A stretch of 64,000 nt of DNA from Vibrio mediterranei (GCF_900088415.1 NZ_FLLQ01000007.1:62001-126000); one strand, 5' to 3'. Shown: positions 23,322-32,738, numbered from the stretch's first letter. The notes: generated by a model not told the origin, from the sequence alone. Translations and numbers: made by a program.

Positions 23322-23789
23322 TTACCTCGGAAACACTTTTTCAAAACGCTCAAGCACCAAGTCATCATACTCACTAAATGTGATGTTCAGTTCATTCGCG
23401 TACCATTCAAAGAAACGTAGATGCGCTTGCTTCCACCATTGATAGGTCCTGTCACCTTCACCTTCTGCGTAAGCAAACGCTTCAGATACCTGATTAAACG
23501 GACAAACCTCAACCGATGTCAATTTGATGATACATATAGGATTTTGGTCCCAGTCCAAAACAACAGACAACCGCCCAACTTGAGGCAATGGTTCTTGCTC
23601 AATCTCATACCCCGCTTTTAGGCTACATGAAGCGGTTTTAATACCTTCATTAATTAGCTTCGCACATTTGTTGGCATTGTATTCATCGCCACAAAAATGC
23701 TCGGCAATCACATCTTTTATGCTTGCTCGCTCTGAGGTAGTTAACTGTTCTAAATACTGGTTTAGAAATGTTTGCTGTTTAGGCGTCAC
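23322..23789 (-). CDS. ASCH domain protein
   Basis: A 155-residue protein with the ASCH pattern: NKCAKLINEGIKTASCSLKAGYEIEQ, then VGRLSVVLDWDQNPICIIKLTSVEVCPFNQV, and the C-terminal WWKQAHLRFFEWYANEL. The fold is RNA-binding-like; some members hydrolyse N4-acetylcytidine. Overlaps the upstream GNAT gene by 11 bp, indicating coupling. Confidence 0.82.
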   Translation of the reverse strand: MTPKQQTFLNQYLEQLTTSERASIKDVIAEHFCGDEYNANKCAKLINEGIKTASCSLKAGYEIEQEPLPQVGRLSVVLDWDQNPICIIKLTSVEVCPFNQVSEAFAYAEGEGDRTYQWWKQAHLRFFEWYANELNITFSEYDDLVLERFEKVFPR

Positions 23790-24267
23790 TGCTTAACTCC
23801 TTTACCATGACGATGACTTCAACACCCTTATTATTGAGTTGATGCCGTTTCTCCCACCCTAGTTTGGCGTAGAGCCCACCTGTCAGGTTCTCTGTTTGAA
23901 GGTAGAGTGTCTCGATACCGAGCTGTTTGGCTTCTGCTATCATTTGCTTCACTAACTGCGAGGCTACCCCTGACGCTCGACGCGATGGATGCACATAAAC
24001 GCCACCCAACCAAAACTCGTAATTCTCGAAACTTGGAATTTCATTTAGTCTCAAGTGTGCGGTCGCAACCAATTCACCATCTTGCACACCGACGACACTA
24101 ACAGGGATGCCGCCATTCTCGAGTAAATCATCAAGCTTGGTCGTATAGCTTTCAAGTGAATTGTTAGGATCTCTTTTCCCCCACTGATGATAATACCAAT
24201 CAACAATGGTAGCCTTAAACTCAGGGTGTTCAGAGATAGTGTCGAACGTGACAGCAGATTTAGTCAT
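23779..24267 (-). CDS. GNAT family N-acetyltransferase
   Basis: A 162-residue GNAT: YVHPSRRASGVASQLVKQMIAEAKQLGI (acetyl-CoA loop RRASGVA near residue 95), LYLQTENLTGGLYAKLGWEKR. The N-terminal WYYHQWGKRDPNNSLE is typical of a Vibrio/Bacillus group of unknown substrate. Overlaps both neighbours by 8-11 bp. Confidence 0.82.
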   Translation of the reverse strand: MTKSAVTFDTISEHPEFKATIVDWYYHQWGKRDPNNSLESYTTKLDDLLENGGIPVSVVGVQDGELVATAHLRLNEIPSFENYEFWLGGVYVHPSRRASGVASQLVKQMIAEAKQLGIETLYLQTENLTGGLYAKLGWEKRHQLNNKGVEVIVMVKELSSDA

Positions 24268-24685
24268 ATATCGCAGGATTCCATTTTTGCATTAAGATTT
24301 GCGGGTTACTAACCTCTTGATAACCAAACTGCCGATACAATCCATGAGCGTCGCTTGTCGCGAGCATGATACGTCTTAACCCTTGCAGCTCTGGGTGTTC
24401 GTCAATGGCTTTAATGAGTTGCTTACCCACCCCCTCTCCTTTTGCTTTTTCAACTACAAATACATCACTTAAATAAGCAAACGTCGCTCTATCAGTTATC
24501 ATTCGAGCGAAGCCAACTTGCTCGTTAGAGGCGGTATACACACCAAAACAAAGAGAATGTTCGATGGATTTTTCGACCACGTCGAGAGGAATGCCTTTAG
24601 CCCAATAGCTGTTAGCTAACTCTCTATGGATGAGAGGAATATCTAATAAACGTTTGTCCGAGGAAATGAAATATGACATGTACAA
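24260..24685 (-). CDS. GNAT family N-acetyltransferase
   Basis: A 141-residue GNAT of the YjdJ-like compact type: FAYLSDVFVVEKAKGEGVGKQLIKAI (loop KGEGVG near residue 83), LATSDAHGLYRQFGYQEV. First gene of the overlapping set 22788-24685. Confidence 0.82.
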   Translation of the reverse strand: MYMSYFISSDKRLLDIPLIHRELANSYWAKGIPLDVVEKSIEHSLCFGVYTASNEQVGFARMITDRATFAYLSDVFVVEKAKGEGVGKQLIKAIDEHPELQGLRRIMLATSDAHGLYRQFGYQEVSNPQILMQKWNPAIYD

Positions 24686-24750
24686 CCGTCCCTACTTGTA
24701 CCAATAGGGTTAAAGGAATATACAATTACCGTTGAAAGATCAACTAGATA

Positions 24751-25167
24751 TTATTGAGACTTTCGTTTTACATTAACAAAGATAACCACGACAAGCCCCA
24801 GTGCAAACATGATAGGCGCTCCCCATAGCAACGCATTGTGACGACTCATGGATGGTCGATAAAGAACATGTTCACCGTAACGAGCAACCATAAAGTCCTT
24901 CACTTCTTGGTTTGTTTTCCCTTGTTTGATTAATTCGAACACTTTTAGACGAATGTCTTTCGCGACCGGAGAATTTGACTCAATTAAGTTCTGATTTTGA
25001 CACATCGGGCAACGTAGTGTTTTAGCCAGTTCTATCGCTTGTTTTTGCTGCTTGGGTGAATCAAATTCAAACAGTTCCACGAATTGGCTCTCCGAGCTAT
25101 GAACAACTGGCGCTAGGATTGAACATAATAAGAGGAAGCCAGTGATTACGATATTCCTAAACAACAT
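24751..25167 (-). CDS. nrfF: NrfF, heme lyase subunit for NrfA assembly
   Basis: A 138-residue CcmH/NrfF protein. The signal peptide is followed by the thiol-redox motif LRCPMCQNQNL (about residue 50), then the three-helix bundle, and a C-terminal membrane helix (about 112-130). With NrfE and NrfG it attaches heme to the unusual CxxCK site of NrfA. It overlaps the end of nrfE by 11 bp. Assignment to nrf instead of the general ccm system rests on location. Confidence 0.9.
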   Translation of the reverse strand: MLFRNIVITGFLLLCSILAPVVHSSESQFVELFEFDSPKQQKQAIELAKTLRCPMCQNQNLIESNSPVAKDIRLKVFELIKQGKTNQEVKDFMVARYGEHVLYRPSMSRHNALLWGAPIMFALGLVVVIFVNVKRKSQ

Positions 25168-27127
25168 TAGTGTCTCCTACACTATTTTCACATTGCACAC
25201 GCTTAATAGAGAATAACTGAGACAAGAGCATCCAAACTCCAGATAAACAAACCAAAAACGCCCCAAACCATATCCATCGCACAAAAGCTTTAAACTGGAT
25301 GCGAACCGCGTAGTGCTCAGCATCCACTTTATCACCCAATGATATGTATATATCGCCATCCCATTTTGGCGTCATAGAAGGCTCTGTCATGTTCATCACG
25401 CGTACGGGATAGTGTCTCTTCTCAGGATAAGCACGTTGTATTTTTGAAGGATTCGATAGTGGAGTAATTTCAATCTCAGCTTGTTCTGAACTGAACGAGC
25501 GAGCAACATAGAGGTGGGTATCAAGATAGCGCACGTTAAAATCACCAAACTCTACACTAGAACCCGGTCCTAGCTTTCTTGTCATTTCATACGAATACTC
25601 AGCATTCATCGCAGAGCCAAATGCGGCCACCGCAATTCCAACATGTGCCAATATTACTGCATACAGGCCACGATTCATCTTATGACTGTGCAATAGCCGC
25701 AGATGAGACAGCATCACCCACACACTGCCCCAGACCGTCATAAATGCCCAAAACGACCACTCTGCACCAACATGTGCGTTATGTTGTGAGTAATACAATA
25801 CGACGGCAAATGCGGCGATTAAACTGGCAACAAACAAGACCGCCATGAGTGGGGTAAGCACTCGTTTCTCATCAGATTTCCACCGACAAAACGGTACAAA
25901 ACCCATGACAAATAAAGCAAAAATTGAGAGTGGACCAAACAACAAATTGAAATACGGTGCACCCACAGAAATATTGCCTAAGCCCAAAAGCTCATACACC
26001 ATAGGATAAAACGTACCAAATACCACAACCATAGTCGCCAACGTAAACAGGTTTGCAGCAATAAGTATCAGAAAAGGTTTGGTTCGAATGTCAGTGATAG
26101 CCTTAGAATGAAGGCTATCCGAACGTAATATCAAAGAAACAAAAGCCAGAACAAAGATGATGGTTAAGATCGCCAACAAACTGAAACCTTTGGTTGGGTC
26201 GACCGCAAATGCATGAACAGAAGTCAATACGCCTGAGCGAACAATAAAGGTGCCTAGGATACTCAAGCAGAACGTAATGAATGCAAGAGAATAGGTCCAG
26301 AACACCAACTGACGGTGTTTAGCAAGCATCATAGTGTGTATTAGCGCGCAACTGGTTAACCAAGGTAGCAATGAGGCATTCTCCACAGGATCCCAGAACC
26401 ACCAGCCTCCCCAACCGAGTTCGTAATACGCCCACCAAGAGCCGACAGCGATACCCGCAGTCAAAAATAGCCACGCAACCACAGCGCACACTCTTGCGCT
26501 TACCACCCATTGGGTTGAACTGGCCGAAGTTCCCAAAGACGAAGTAAACAGTGAACCCAAGGCTAGCGCTAATACCGATGCAAACCCGACATAGCCGACG
26601 TACAACAATGGCGGGTGAATGATCAGGCCAATGTCTTGAAGCATGGGGTTTAAGTCTCTGCCTTGAGTTGGTATTACGGCATTTAATTCAAATGGATTAG
26701 ACGCAAGCAATGTAAACCAAGCGAATATGGCGACGATAAGCTGCATTAACCACATAGCATGTCGCCTGACAGAGCCTTGAATGAAAGTAAGAGCCGCACC
26801 CCACAGTGACAGTGTCACAACCCAGAATAGCATCGACCCCTGATGGCCACCCCAGGTGGCAGCAATCTTGTAACCAAGATGAAGTTGACTGTTTGAATTG
26901 TCTGAAACGTATTTTATTGAGTAATCATCAACAGCGAAGGCGACAGCAAGTATTACGATGGCAGCAACCGCAAATAGCATGCTTAGTAATGTCAGTAACT
27001 GCACTACTTTATCTAGGTGCAGTCTGTGTTGCACCGGCAGTCGATAGGAGACGACTCCGCTCATGCTCGCTAAACTACTCGTGACAGCAACGACTATCAA
27101 AGTGAATAATCCAATGTACCCGATCAT
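25157..27127 (-). CDS. nrfE: NrfE, CcmF-like heme lyase
   Basis: A 656-residue polytopic membrane protein of the CcmF family with about 14-15 helices. The tryptophan-rich WWD motif (GWGGWWFWDPVENASLLPWL, near residue 230) holds the heme-handling site; His residues are in periplasmic loops. The length is near that of other CcmF/NrfE proteins. It is downstream of nrfD after a hairpin. Confidence 0.9.
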   Translation of the reverse strand: MIGYIGLFTLIVVAVTSSLASMSGVVSYRLPVQHRLHLDKVVQLLTLLSMLFAVAAIVILAVAFAVDDYSIKYVSDNSNSQLHLGYKIAATWGGHQGSMLFWVVTLSLWGAALTFIQGSVRRHAMWLMQLIVAIFAWFTLLASNPFELNAVIPTQGRDLNPMLQDIGLIIHPPLLYVGYVGFASVLALALGSLFTSSLGTSASSTQWVVSARVCAVVAWLFLTAGIAVGSWWAYYELGWGGWWFWDPVENASLLPWLTSCALIHTMMLAKHRQLVFWTYSLAFITFCLSILGTFIVRSGVLTSVHAFAVDPTKGFSLLAILTIIFVLAFVSLILRSDSLHSKAITDIRTKPFLILIAANLFTLATMVVVFGTFYPMVYELLGLGNISVGAPYFNLLFGPLSIFALFVMGFVPFCRWKSDEKRVLTPLMAVLFVASLIAAFAVVLYYSQHNAHVGAEWSFWAFMTVWGSVWVMLSHLRLLHSHKMNRGLYAVILAHVGIAVAAFGSAMNAEYSYEMTRKLGPGSSVEFGDFNVRYLDTHLYVARSFSSEQAEIEITPLSNPSKIQRAYPEKRHYPVRVMNMTEPSMTPKWDGDIYISLGDKVDAEHYAVRIQFKAFVRWIWFGAFLVCLSGVWMLLSQLFSIKRVQCENSVGDTNVV

Positions 27128-27218
27128 GTAACCTCTATGTTGTTGCCAAGAGTGAAAACGACTCTGTTACTCTTCTAAAACACACTCGATATAGATTTGT
27201 GCAGAGAGTGCTTTAGAA

Positions 27219-27240
27219 GATCCCCGCTTTCACGGGGATA
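27219..27240 (-). terminator. Intra-operon hairpin between nrfD and nrfE
   Basis: ATCCCCG and CGGGGAT form a strong stem with a 6-base loop in the 119-bp nrfD-nrfE gap, followed in the leftward direction by CTTCTAAA. A partial terminator or RNA-stabilising hairpin would lower expression of the assembly genes relative to nrfBCD. Confidence 0.6.
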
Positions 27241-27246
27241 GTATAT

Positions 27247-28203
27247 TTAGACTACCGTCATTTGGCCTGCATAAAGCACAAACGTACGTAGCATCAAAAC
27301 ACCGATTAAGCTAAGGCTTGTGACGACTAGGATAAAGCCGTGGTTATGCTTTGCCTTTTCAGAACTAAAGAAGTTCATTGCCAAAGGTAACAACATACCC
27401 ATACCGATAACGCCATACCAGAACCAGTTAGACCAGAATCCACCGCCGATAGCATTCCAAGCGGCCGCTTCGTTTTGACCACCACTAAAGATAAGACCGG
27501 TAAAGAAGGTAACGATGACAAACAGTTCGAACAAAACGACAGGACGTTCAAAGCTGTGTACCCATTTGACACTTGGGCTATGCGCATCTTCTTTAAACAC
27601 CAAAATCCCAAACAATAGACTTGCAGCGGCACCCGACGACAGACTTGAGAACAAGAACAAAATCGGAAGCACGGGGTTGTTAAGCATTGGATAGGTTTTC
27701 AGTGCCGATAATAAGAAGCCAGTATAAGCCGCTAATACGATAGCTAAGAAACCTAAAAACAACTCCAAACCATTCTCAATTTTCTCGAACTTAATCAGAA
27801 TGTTCTCTACAAAATCGAACTTGCTTCCCAAAACATCCATAATTGGCTTTCTGAAAATCATGCCAATCCACACAAACAAGACAACCATGTAGACTTGGAA
27901 TAAGATCACACCCATCGACATCACTGACGTTGGGTTGAAGTAAATCATAATTTTCCAAAACTCGAGTGGCTTGGTTAAGTGGAATACCAAGATCAACAGA
28001 CCAACAATAATGCCAAATGGCGCCAACCAGGCCATAGCTTTCAGGATGCCATTTTGCGCTGGATCGCCTTCTATGACTTTTCGCTTAAGATAAATCGCTA
28101 TCAGTGCAGAACCCGCGGACATACCAGCCAAAAATAGATAGATCGCAATAATCCAATCCCACACAAGAGAGTCGAAATGAAAGGCAGTTTCCCAAGTACT
28201 CAT
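27247..28203 (-). CDS. nrfD: NrfD, quinol-oxidising membrane subunit
   Basis: A 318-residue integral membrane protein with about eight helices of the NrfD/PsrC family, start ETAFHFDSLVWDWIIAIYLFLAGMSAGS. It takes electrons from menaquinol and passes them to the iron-sulfur protein NrfC. Its start is 1 bp from the nrfC stop. Confidence 0.92.
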   Translation of the reverse strand: MSTWETAFHFDSLVWDWIIAIYLFLAGMSAGSALIAIYLKRKVIEGDPAQNGILKAMAWLAPFGIIVGLLILVFHLTKPLEFWKIMIYFNPTSVMSMGVILFQVYMVVLFVWIGMIFRKPIMDVLGSKFDFVENILIKFEKIENGLELFLGFLAIVLAAYTGFLLSALKTYPMLNNPVLPILFLFSSLSSGAAASLLFGILVFKEDAHSPSVKWVHSFERPVVLFELFVIVTFFTGLIFSGGQNEAAAWNAIGGGFWSNWFWYGVIGMGMLLPLAMNFFSSEKAKHNHGFILVVTSLSLIGVLMLRTFVLYAGQMTVV

Positions 28204-28204
28204 A

Positions 28205-28891
28205 CTATACCTCCCCCTTATGGAACGGAACTTTGAACAGTTTAGGCTTAGTCCCTAATTGTTCTTTATCACGGTATATCACCTTGATACTCTTCATCTT
28301 ATTAATATCGCTGTTTGGATCATTCAAATCACCAAACACCAAAGCGTTAGTTGGACAACTTTCCACACACGCCGGTAACTTGCCTTCGGCTAAATTGGTG
28401 TCACGACAGAAGTTACATTTATCTGCAGAGCGAGTTTCCGGATTGAAGAAGCGCACTTGGTAAGGACATGCTGCTAAGCAATAACCACAACCTACGCATT
28501 TTTCATTGTGTACATCGATGATGCCTGTTTCTTCATCTTTATAAGCTGCACCTGTTGGGCACACATAAACACAAGGAGGGTTTTCACAATGTTGGCAGGA
28601 ATCACGAATAAATCGATACTCCACATCTGGAAACTCACCAATAGGCTCTGAGCGGTGAATTTCCAAGCGGGAAACACCTTCCGGTACTTTGTTGACTTCA
28701 CGACAAGCGTCTGTACAAGCGGTACAACCAATACAGGCATTTTCATCATGCAACATGCCATAGCGCACCGCTTTTTTGGTGTCATCACTCGCTACCGACT
28801 GTCGAGAAGTTAACACTGAAGTTGTTGCCACCCCCGTGGTAAAGATGACAGCGCCTGTGCCAGCGAGAAAATTTCGTCTTGAACAACTCAT
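28205..28891 (-). CDS. nrfC: NrfC, 4Fe-4S ferredoxin-type electron carrier
   Basis: A 228-residue iron-sulfur protein. I start at 28891 (MSCSRRNFLAGTG), which gives a twin-arginine signal (SRRNFLAG) and has GAGGAGGG 8 bp upstream; a longer frame up to 28999 would overlap nrfB. Four Cys clusters of the 4Fe-4S type are visible (CIGCTACTDAC, CQHCENPPCVYVC, CVGCGYCLAAC, and CNFC...CVESC). It shuttles electrons from NrfD to NrfB in the periplasm. Confidence 0.92.
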   Translation of the reverse strand: MSCSRRNFLAGTGAVIFTTGVATTSVLTSRQSVASDDTKKAVRYGMLHDENACIGCTACTDACREVNKVPEGVSRLEIHRSEPIGEFPDVEYRFIRDSCQHCENPPCVYVCPTGAAYKDEETGIIDVHNEKCVGCGYCLAACPYQVRFFNPETRSADKCNFCRDTNLAEGKLPACVESCPTNALVFGDLNDPNSDINKMKSIKVIYRDKEQLGTKPKLFKVPFHKGEV

Positions 28892-28892
28892 A

Positions 28893-29486
28893 TTACTTGC
28901 CCTCCTCTTCACGTTTTTCGTTGAAGTCTTTGTGGCAATCGACACACATCTTAATAGTTGCTTTGTGGTCGTAAGAAAGTACTTTCGCTTTCTCGGCATG
29001 CACTGAGTGGCAATTGGTGCAGGTTAGGTTTTTCGCATGCACATCATGAGTCCAGCTATCTTCGCGCAAATATTGCGGCTGATGACATTCGTTGCATCGG
29101 CTGTTTGCTTTGAGGATAGCTTCAGGGTCTAACCATGTTTTATCGGAACCCGGCTGAGACTGCGCAGGATGATATTTAATGACCGTAGAACCACCGTCAC
29201 GGTGATCTGGTCCGATATTACTGTGGCATTGAGTACAATTAACTTCGCTGCCAATGATTTCGATTGCGTCCTCTCCGTGAGAGCCAGCAAGTGTCTGTTT
29301 AGAGTCTTTGTGACACTGAACGCATTTATAGTCCTTGTCACGAATCAACTCTACCTTATGCCGTTGAGATACCCCTTCTTTTTCGAGGGCTGCTTCATCA
29401 GCTAAGGCATTGAGTGAATAACCATAGAGAGTAAATGCTAGGAGGGCCTGAAGCATTATCACCATGGTCAATTTAACATTGCCCAT
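28893..29486 (-). CDS. nrfB: NrfB, pentaheme cytochrome c
   Basis: A 197-residue secreted protein with signal peptide (cleavage near ALADE, residue 30) and five CxxCH heme sites (CVQCH, CTQCH, CNECH, CTNCH, CVDCH). Five hemes and the order nrfB-nrfC-nrfD identify it as the electron donor of NrfA. First gene of the leftward operon. Confidence 0.93.
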   Translation of the reverse strand: MGNVKLTMVIMLQALLAFTLYGYSLNALADEAALEKEGVSQRHKVELIRDKDYKCVQCHKDSKQTLAGSHGEDAIEIIGSEVNCTQCHSNIGPDHRDGGSTVIKYHPAQSQPGSDKTWLDPEAILKANSRCNECHQPQYLREDSWTHDVHAKNLTCTNCHSVHAEKAKVLSYDHKATIKMCVDCHKDFNEKREEEGK

Positions 29487-29981
29487 TGTATCCTTTCCTT
29501 AAACCCAATATTGAAGGTAAAACCTACAAAGTCAGATTAATAATTAATAACTTTCCTCTAGTAATTACTTGAATTAAGTCATTACCAACGAAATGTAATC
29601 AATTCTTATTTAGGATGAGCCACAACGCTTCACAGGACGATCATAGTTTCCGATGTGTTATTTGCCTATCACTTTAGAGGTAATTAGTGAGCAATATCAC
29701 TAATGTTTGTGTGTGAATTTTTACATAACTTCCATTTAGAAATGATAATTAATATCATAACAAACAACGACTCCTACCCCTTTAGGGTTAGTTGAAAATA
29801 GATGTGAACTCAATCACTTAGATAAATTGATCTAAAACAGTAAACGCCCCGACATGTAATTAAGTATTAATGAATATGAGCTAATATTAACAAGGTCTTA
29901 ATAAGATAAGACGTCTCCAAATCTTATTTAGGGAAATAGCCCCACAACGCATTTCAAAAATTAGAATATGGAGATAACACT
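29487..29981. promoter_or_regulatory. nrfA/nrfB divergent control region with CRP-, Fur- and NarP-like sites
   Basis: A 495-bp gap. A CRP-like site, TTAGTGAGCAATATCACTAA, centres near 29694 (GTGA-N6-TCAC). TGATAATTAATATCA (29743-29757) matches the 7-1-7 Fur box at all but one position. TACCCCT-TT-AGGGTTA (29775-29790) is a 7-2-7 NarL/NarP heptamer pair. AATAAGAT (29900-29907) / ATCTTATT (29921-29928) is an inverted repeat in the nrfA leader. I did not find a clear FNR site (TTGAT-N4-ATCAA). Confidence 0.6.
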
Positions 29982-31397
29982 GTGAAAAAGCACTGGATTC
30001 TAAGTTCCGTTGCTGCAATAGCTCTATTAGGCGCCGCGAGTGTGCCAGCTTATGCAGCATCAGAAGAAGGGTTGATTGACCCTCGAAATCAAGCCTACGA
30101 AAAAGATCATCCCGATCAATATAAAACGTGGAAAGAAACAAGTGAAAGTGAAGAAATAGAAGATGCGTTAGCGCATGACCCTAATATGGTCATCCTATGG
30201 GCAGGCTATGGCTTTGCTAAAGACTATAATAAGGCGCGCGGTCACTTTTATGCGTTAGACGATGTAAGACAAACACTGAGAACAGGCGGTCCAACAGATC
30301 CTAAATCAGGCCCTATGCCGATGGCATGTTGGAGCTGTAAAAGCCCAGATGTTGGTCGTGTGATCGATGAACGTGGCGAAGATGGCTACTTTGAAGGCAA
30401 ATGGGCAAGACTAGGTGCAGAAATCTCTAACCCTATAGGCTGCGCTGACTGTCACGATACTCGCAGTGACGCGTTTAAAAACGGCGAGCCTGCATTGGCA
30501 ATCGCAAAGCCGTATGTAGAACGTGCATTCGAAGCTATTGGCAAGAAGTTTGACGAACAATCTCGCTTAGACCAACAAGCATCTGTCTGTGCTCAGTGTC
30601 ACGTAGAGTACTACTTCACTGGCCCAACGAAAGCGGTTAAGTTCCCGTGGGATATGGGAACAACTGTTGGTGAAATGGAAGAGTACTACGATGCATTGAA
30701 CTTCAAAGATTGGCAACATGCAGTTTCTAAAGCGCCAATGCTAAAAGCTCAACACCCAGGATACGAAACTTGGCGTGATGGTATCCACGGTAAGAACGGT
30801 GTAGTTTGTGTTGACTGTCATATGCCTAAAGTGACCAAAGAAGACGGTACGGTCTTTACTGACCACAAAGTTGGTAACCCATTTGATCGCTTCGAAGATA
30901 CTTGTGCTAATTGTCACACTCAAACGAAAGAGCAATTACAAGGCATCGTTTCAACGCGCAAAGCTCAGGTTCTTAATATGAAGCTTACCGCTGAAAAGCA
31001 AATCGTTGCCGCTCACTTTGAAGCTGGTGCTGCATGGGATGCAGGTGCGACAGAAGAAGAGATGAAACCTATCTTGATGGATATTCGTCATGCACAATGG
31101 CGCTGGGACTATGCCATCGCTTCTCATGGTGTGCATATGCACGCTCCAGAAGTGGCACTTGAGGTGCTTGGTACATCAGTAGACAAAGCAGCAGATGCAC
31201 GTGCGAAACTTATCCGACTGCTTGCTAAGAAAGGTATCACTGATCCGGTAGAAATCCCTGATATCTCGACTAAAGAGAAAGCTCAAGCAGCATTAGGTAT
31301 GGATATGGATAAGATGAACGCTGAGAAACAGCACTTCTTAGAAACCGTCGTACCTGAGTGGGACAAAGAAGCAGAAGCAAGAGAAGCGAAGTACTAA
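29982..31397 (+). CDS. nrfA: NrfA, ammonia-forming cytochrome c nitrite reductase
   Basis: A 471-residue periplasmic pentaheme enzyme reducing nitrite to ammonia with six electrons. GTG start with GGAG 9 bp upstream; signal peptide ends near AYAASEEG (residue 26). The catalytic heme uses the Lys-ligated motif CWSCK at 116-120; four CxxCH sites follow (CADCH 154-158, CAQCH 203-207, CVDCH 276-280, CANCH 308-312). It is separated from nrfBCDEF and read divergently, unlike the E. coli nrfABCDEFG order. Confidence 0.97.
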   Translation: MKKHWILSSVAAIALLGAASVPAYAASEEGLIDPRNQAYEKDHPDQYKTWKETSESEEIEDALAHDPNMVILWAGYGFAKDYNKARGHFYALDDVRQTLRTGGPTDPKSGPMPMACWSCKSPDVGRVIDERGEDGYFEGKWARLGAEISNPIGCADCHDTRSDAFKNGEPALAIAKPYVERAFEAIGKKFDEQSRLDQQASVCAQCHVEYYFTGPTKAVKFPWDMGTTVGEMEEYYDALNFKDWQHAVSKAPMLKAQHPGYETWRDGIHGKNGVVCVDCHMPKVTKEDGTVFTDHKVGNPFDRFEDTCANCHTQTKEQLQGIVSTRKAQVLNMKLTAEKQIVAAHFEAGAAWDAGATEEEMKPILMDIRHAQWRWDYAIASHGVHMHAPEVALEVLGTSVDKAADARAKLIRLLAKKGITDPVEIPDISTKEKAQAALGMDMDKMNAEKQHFLETVVPEWDKEAEAREAKY

Positions 31398-31439
31398 TAT
31401 TTCACTAATATGATTCTGTGATCTATTCGATTATTAGTT

Positions 31440-31469
31440 AAAGCCCCAACCACTTAGTTGGGGCTTTTT
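31440..31469 (+). terminator. nrfA terminator
   Basis: AAGCCCCAAC (31441-31450) pairs with GTTGGGGCTT (31457-31466), followed by a T-run. Confidence 0.9.
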
Positions 31470-31514
31470 GCTACCATTAAGTCTATGACTATCAGACACC
31501 TAAATTGGCGCTCT

Positions 31515-31946
31515 ATGAAAAAGCATCTCGCACTTGTTCTCTGCGTAGTAAGCTCTCCCCTACTTGCAGGCACTTACAACAGCGTTTCTGTCGGCACAAC
31601 TAGTGACGGTGGTTTTGGCGTAGGTCTTTATCACGATCGTAATTTAAGCTTCGGCTTTTACAGCAACTTGGCTGGTGGAACGGGCCCTAACAATGATGAT
31701 TTCGCTCTTAATGTGGGTCTAGTAAAATCTTTTAGTGAGAATTTTGTCGGTTATGTTGGTGCCGGAATTGCCAACCGAAGCGAAGAGCAGTTCAATGGTT
31801 CTCCAATCAAAACTTATGACTCATCACTCCGTTTTAATGGCAATATTGGATTGTTGTTTAAAACTGGCGTCACCGGTTTCACCGCTGATGTAGGTTATAA
31901 CACCGGTCTTGAGGCTGCTTACTTTGGTGTAGGCTACACCTATTAG
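31515..31946 (+). CDS. Small outer-membrane beta-barrel-like protein
   Basis: A protein of about 143 residues. I start at MKKHLALVLCVV (31515), which gives a clear signal peptide (cleavage near LLAG); upstream in-frame starts lie in the nrfA terminator. The mature part has alternating Gly/aromatic strands (YDSSLRFNGNIGLLFKTGV, DVGYNTGLEAAYFGVGYTY) and ends in an aromatic residue, as outer-membrane beta-barrels do. Function unknown. Confidence 0.65.
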   Translation: MKKHLALVLCVVSSPLLAGTYNSVSVGTTSDGGFGVGLYHDRNLSFGFYSNLAGGTGPNNDDFALNVGLVKSFSENFVGYVGAGIANRSEEQFNGSPIKTYDSSLRFNGNIGLLFKTGVTGFTADVGYNTGLEAAYFGVGYTY

Positions 31947-31949
31947 CGG

Positions 31950-32738
31950 CTACCAGTAATTTTCACTCGCAAAATTACCCGGCTTACGACGCAGATGTTT
32001 AGTAAGTCCTAGCTCTAGCAGTGTCTCACTTGTATCTTTGACCATTGCAGGGTTTCCACAAATATATACAAAGCTGTCTGGCGCACTCAGCGCTAATCCC
32101 ACCTGTTTCTGAACCTCCCTATTAAGTAGTAACTCGGGAATTCGACCTCTAAGACTAGTGGGATGCGCTTCTCTTGACACCACAGAAACGAAATGAAACT
32201 TGTCGCCCAACGCGTTTTTCACGCATTCGATAGAGTCTGAGTATACTAATTCACTTTGGGTTCGGACGGCGTGGACAAGAACGATGCTATCAAAGCGTTT
32301 GGCAATCGAGTCATCTTCTAAAATAGAGAGAAAGGGACCAATCGCCGTACCAGTAGAGAGCATCCAAAGCGCTTTGGCATAATCCGGTATTTCTTCTAGA
32401 GTCATAAAACCCGAAGGCTGTTTACCGACAAACAGTTTGTCTCCCACCTCTAGGTCGTTTAATTTCGGCGACAGTTGACCGTTGTCATCGGCAATGATGA
32501 GAAACTCCAGATGATCTTTGCCATAAGGATGTTTCGGGTGATTCACCATAGAATAAGCTCGACGAACCCATTCGCCGTCTGAGTTCAGTAGACCCAATTT
32601 AGTAAACTGACCAGCGACATAAGTCTCTATCGATGCTGCCACTTCAAGGCTGAAGAGCTTTTTTGTCCACTGCTTCTTAGCGAGTACACGCCCTTCAACC
32701 AAACCGTTAGGAACCAACACATTATCTATGTTCGCCAT
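31950..32738 (-). CDS. fpr: Ferredoxin-NADP reductase
   Basis: A 262-residue FAD/NADPH oxidoreductase: FAD-binding RRAYSMVNHP near residue 60, NADPH-binding LSTGTAIGPFLSIL near 125, and the family C-terminus ...KHLRRKPGNFASENYW. It passes electrons between NADPH and flavodoxin/ferredoxin. Length and C-terminal motif match Fpr of gamma-proteobacteria. Confidence 0.9.
   Translation of the reverse strand: MANIDNVLVPNGLVEGRVLAKKQWTKKLFSLEVAASIETYVAGQFTKLGLLNSDGEWVRRAYSMVNHPKHPYGKDHLEFLIIADDNGQLSPKLNDLEVGDKLFVGKQPSGFMTLEEIPDYAKALWMLSTGTAIGPFLSILEDDSIAKRFDSIVLVHAVRTQSELVYSDSIECVKNALGDKFHFVSVVSREAHPTSLRGRIPELLLNREVQKQVGLALSAPDSFVYICGNPAMVKDTSETLLELGLTKHLRRKPGNFASENYW

Noticed and set aside
24751..27127. 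ccmF/ccmH of the general cytochrome c system
   Set aside because: Directly downstream of nrfBCD on the same strand, and no other ccm genes present, so nrfE/nrfF is more likely.
28205..28999. NrfC with a 36-residue N-terminal extension
   Set aside because: The extension overlaps nrfB and lacks a ribosome-binding site; the Tat signal begins at 28891.
29820..29840. FNR box in the nrfA promoter
   Set aside because: TTGAT occurs, but without the matching ATCAA at the correct spacing.
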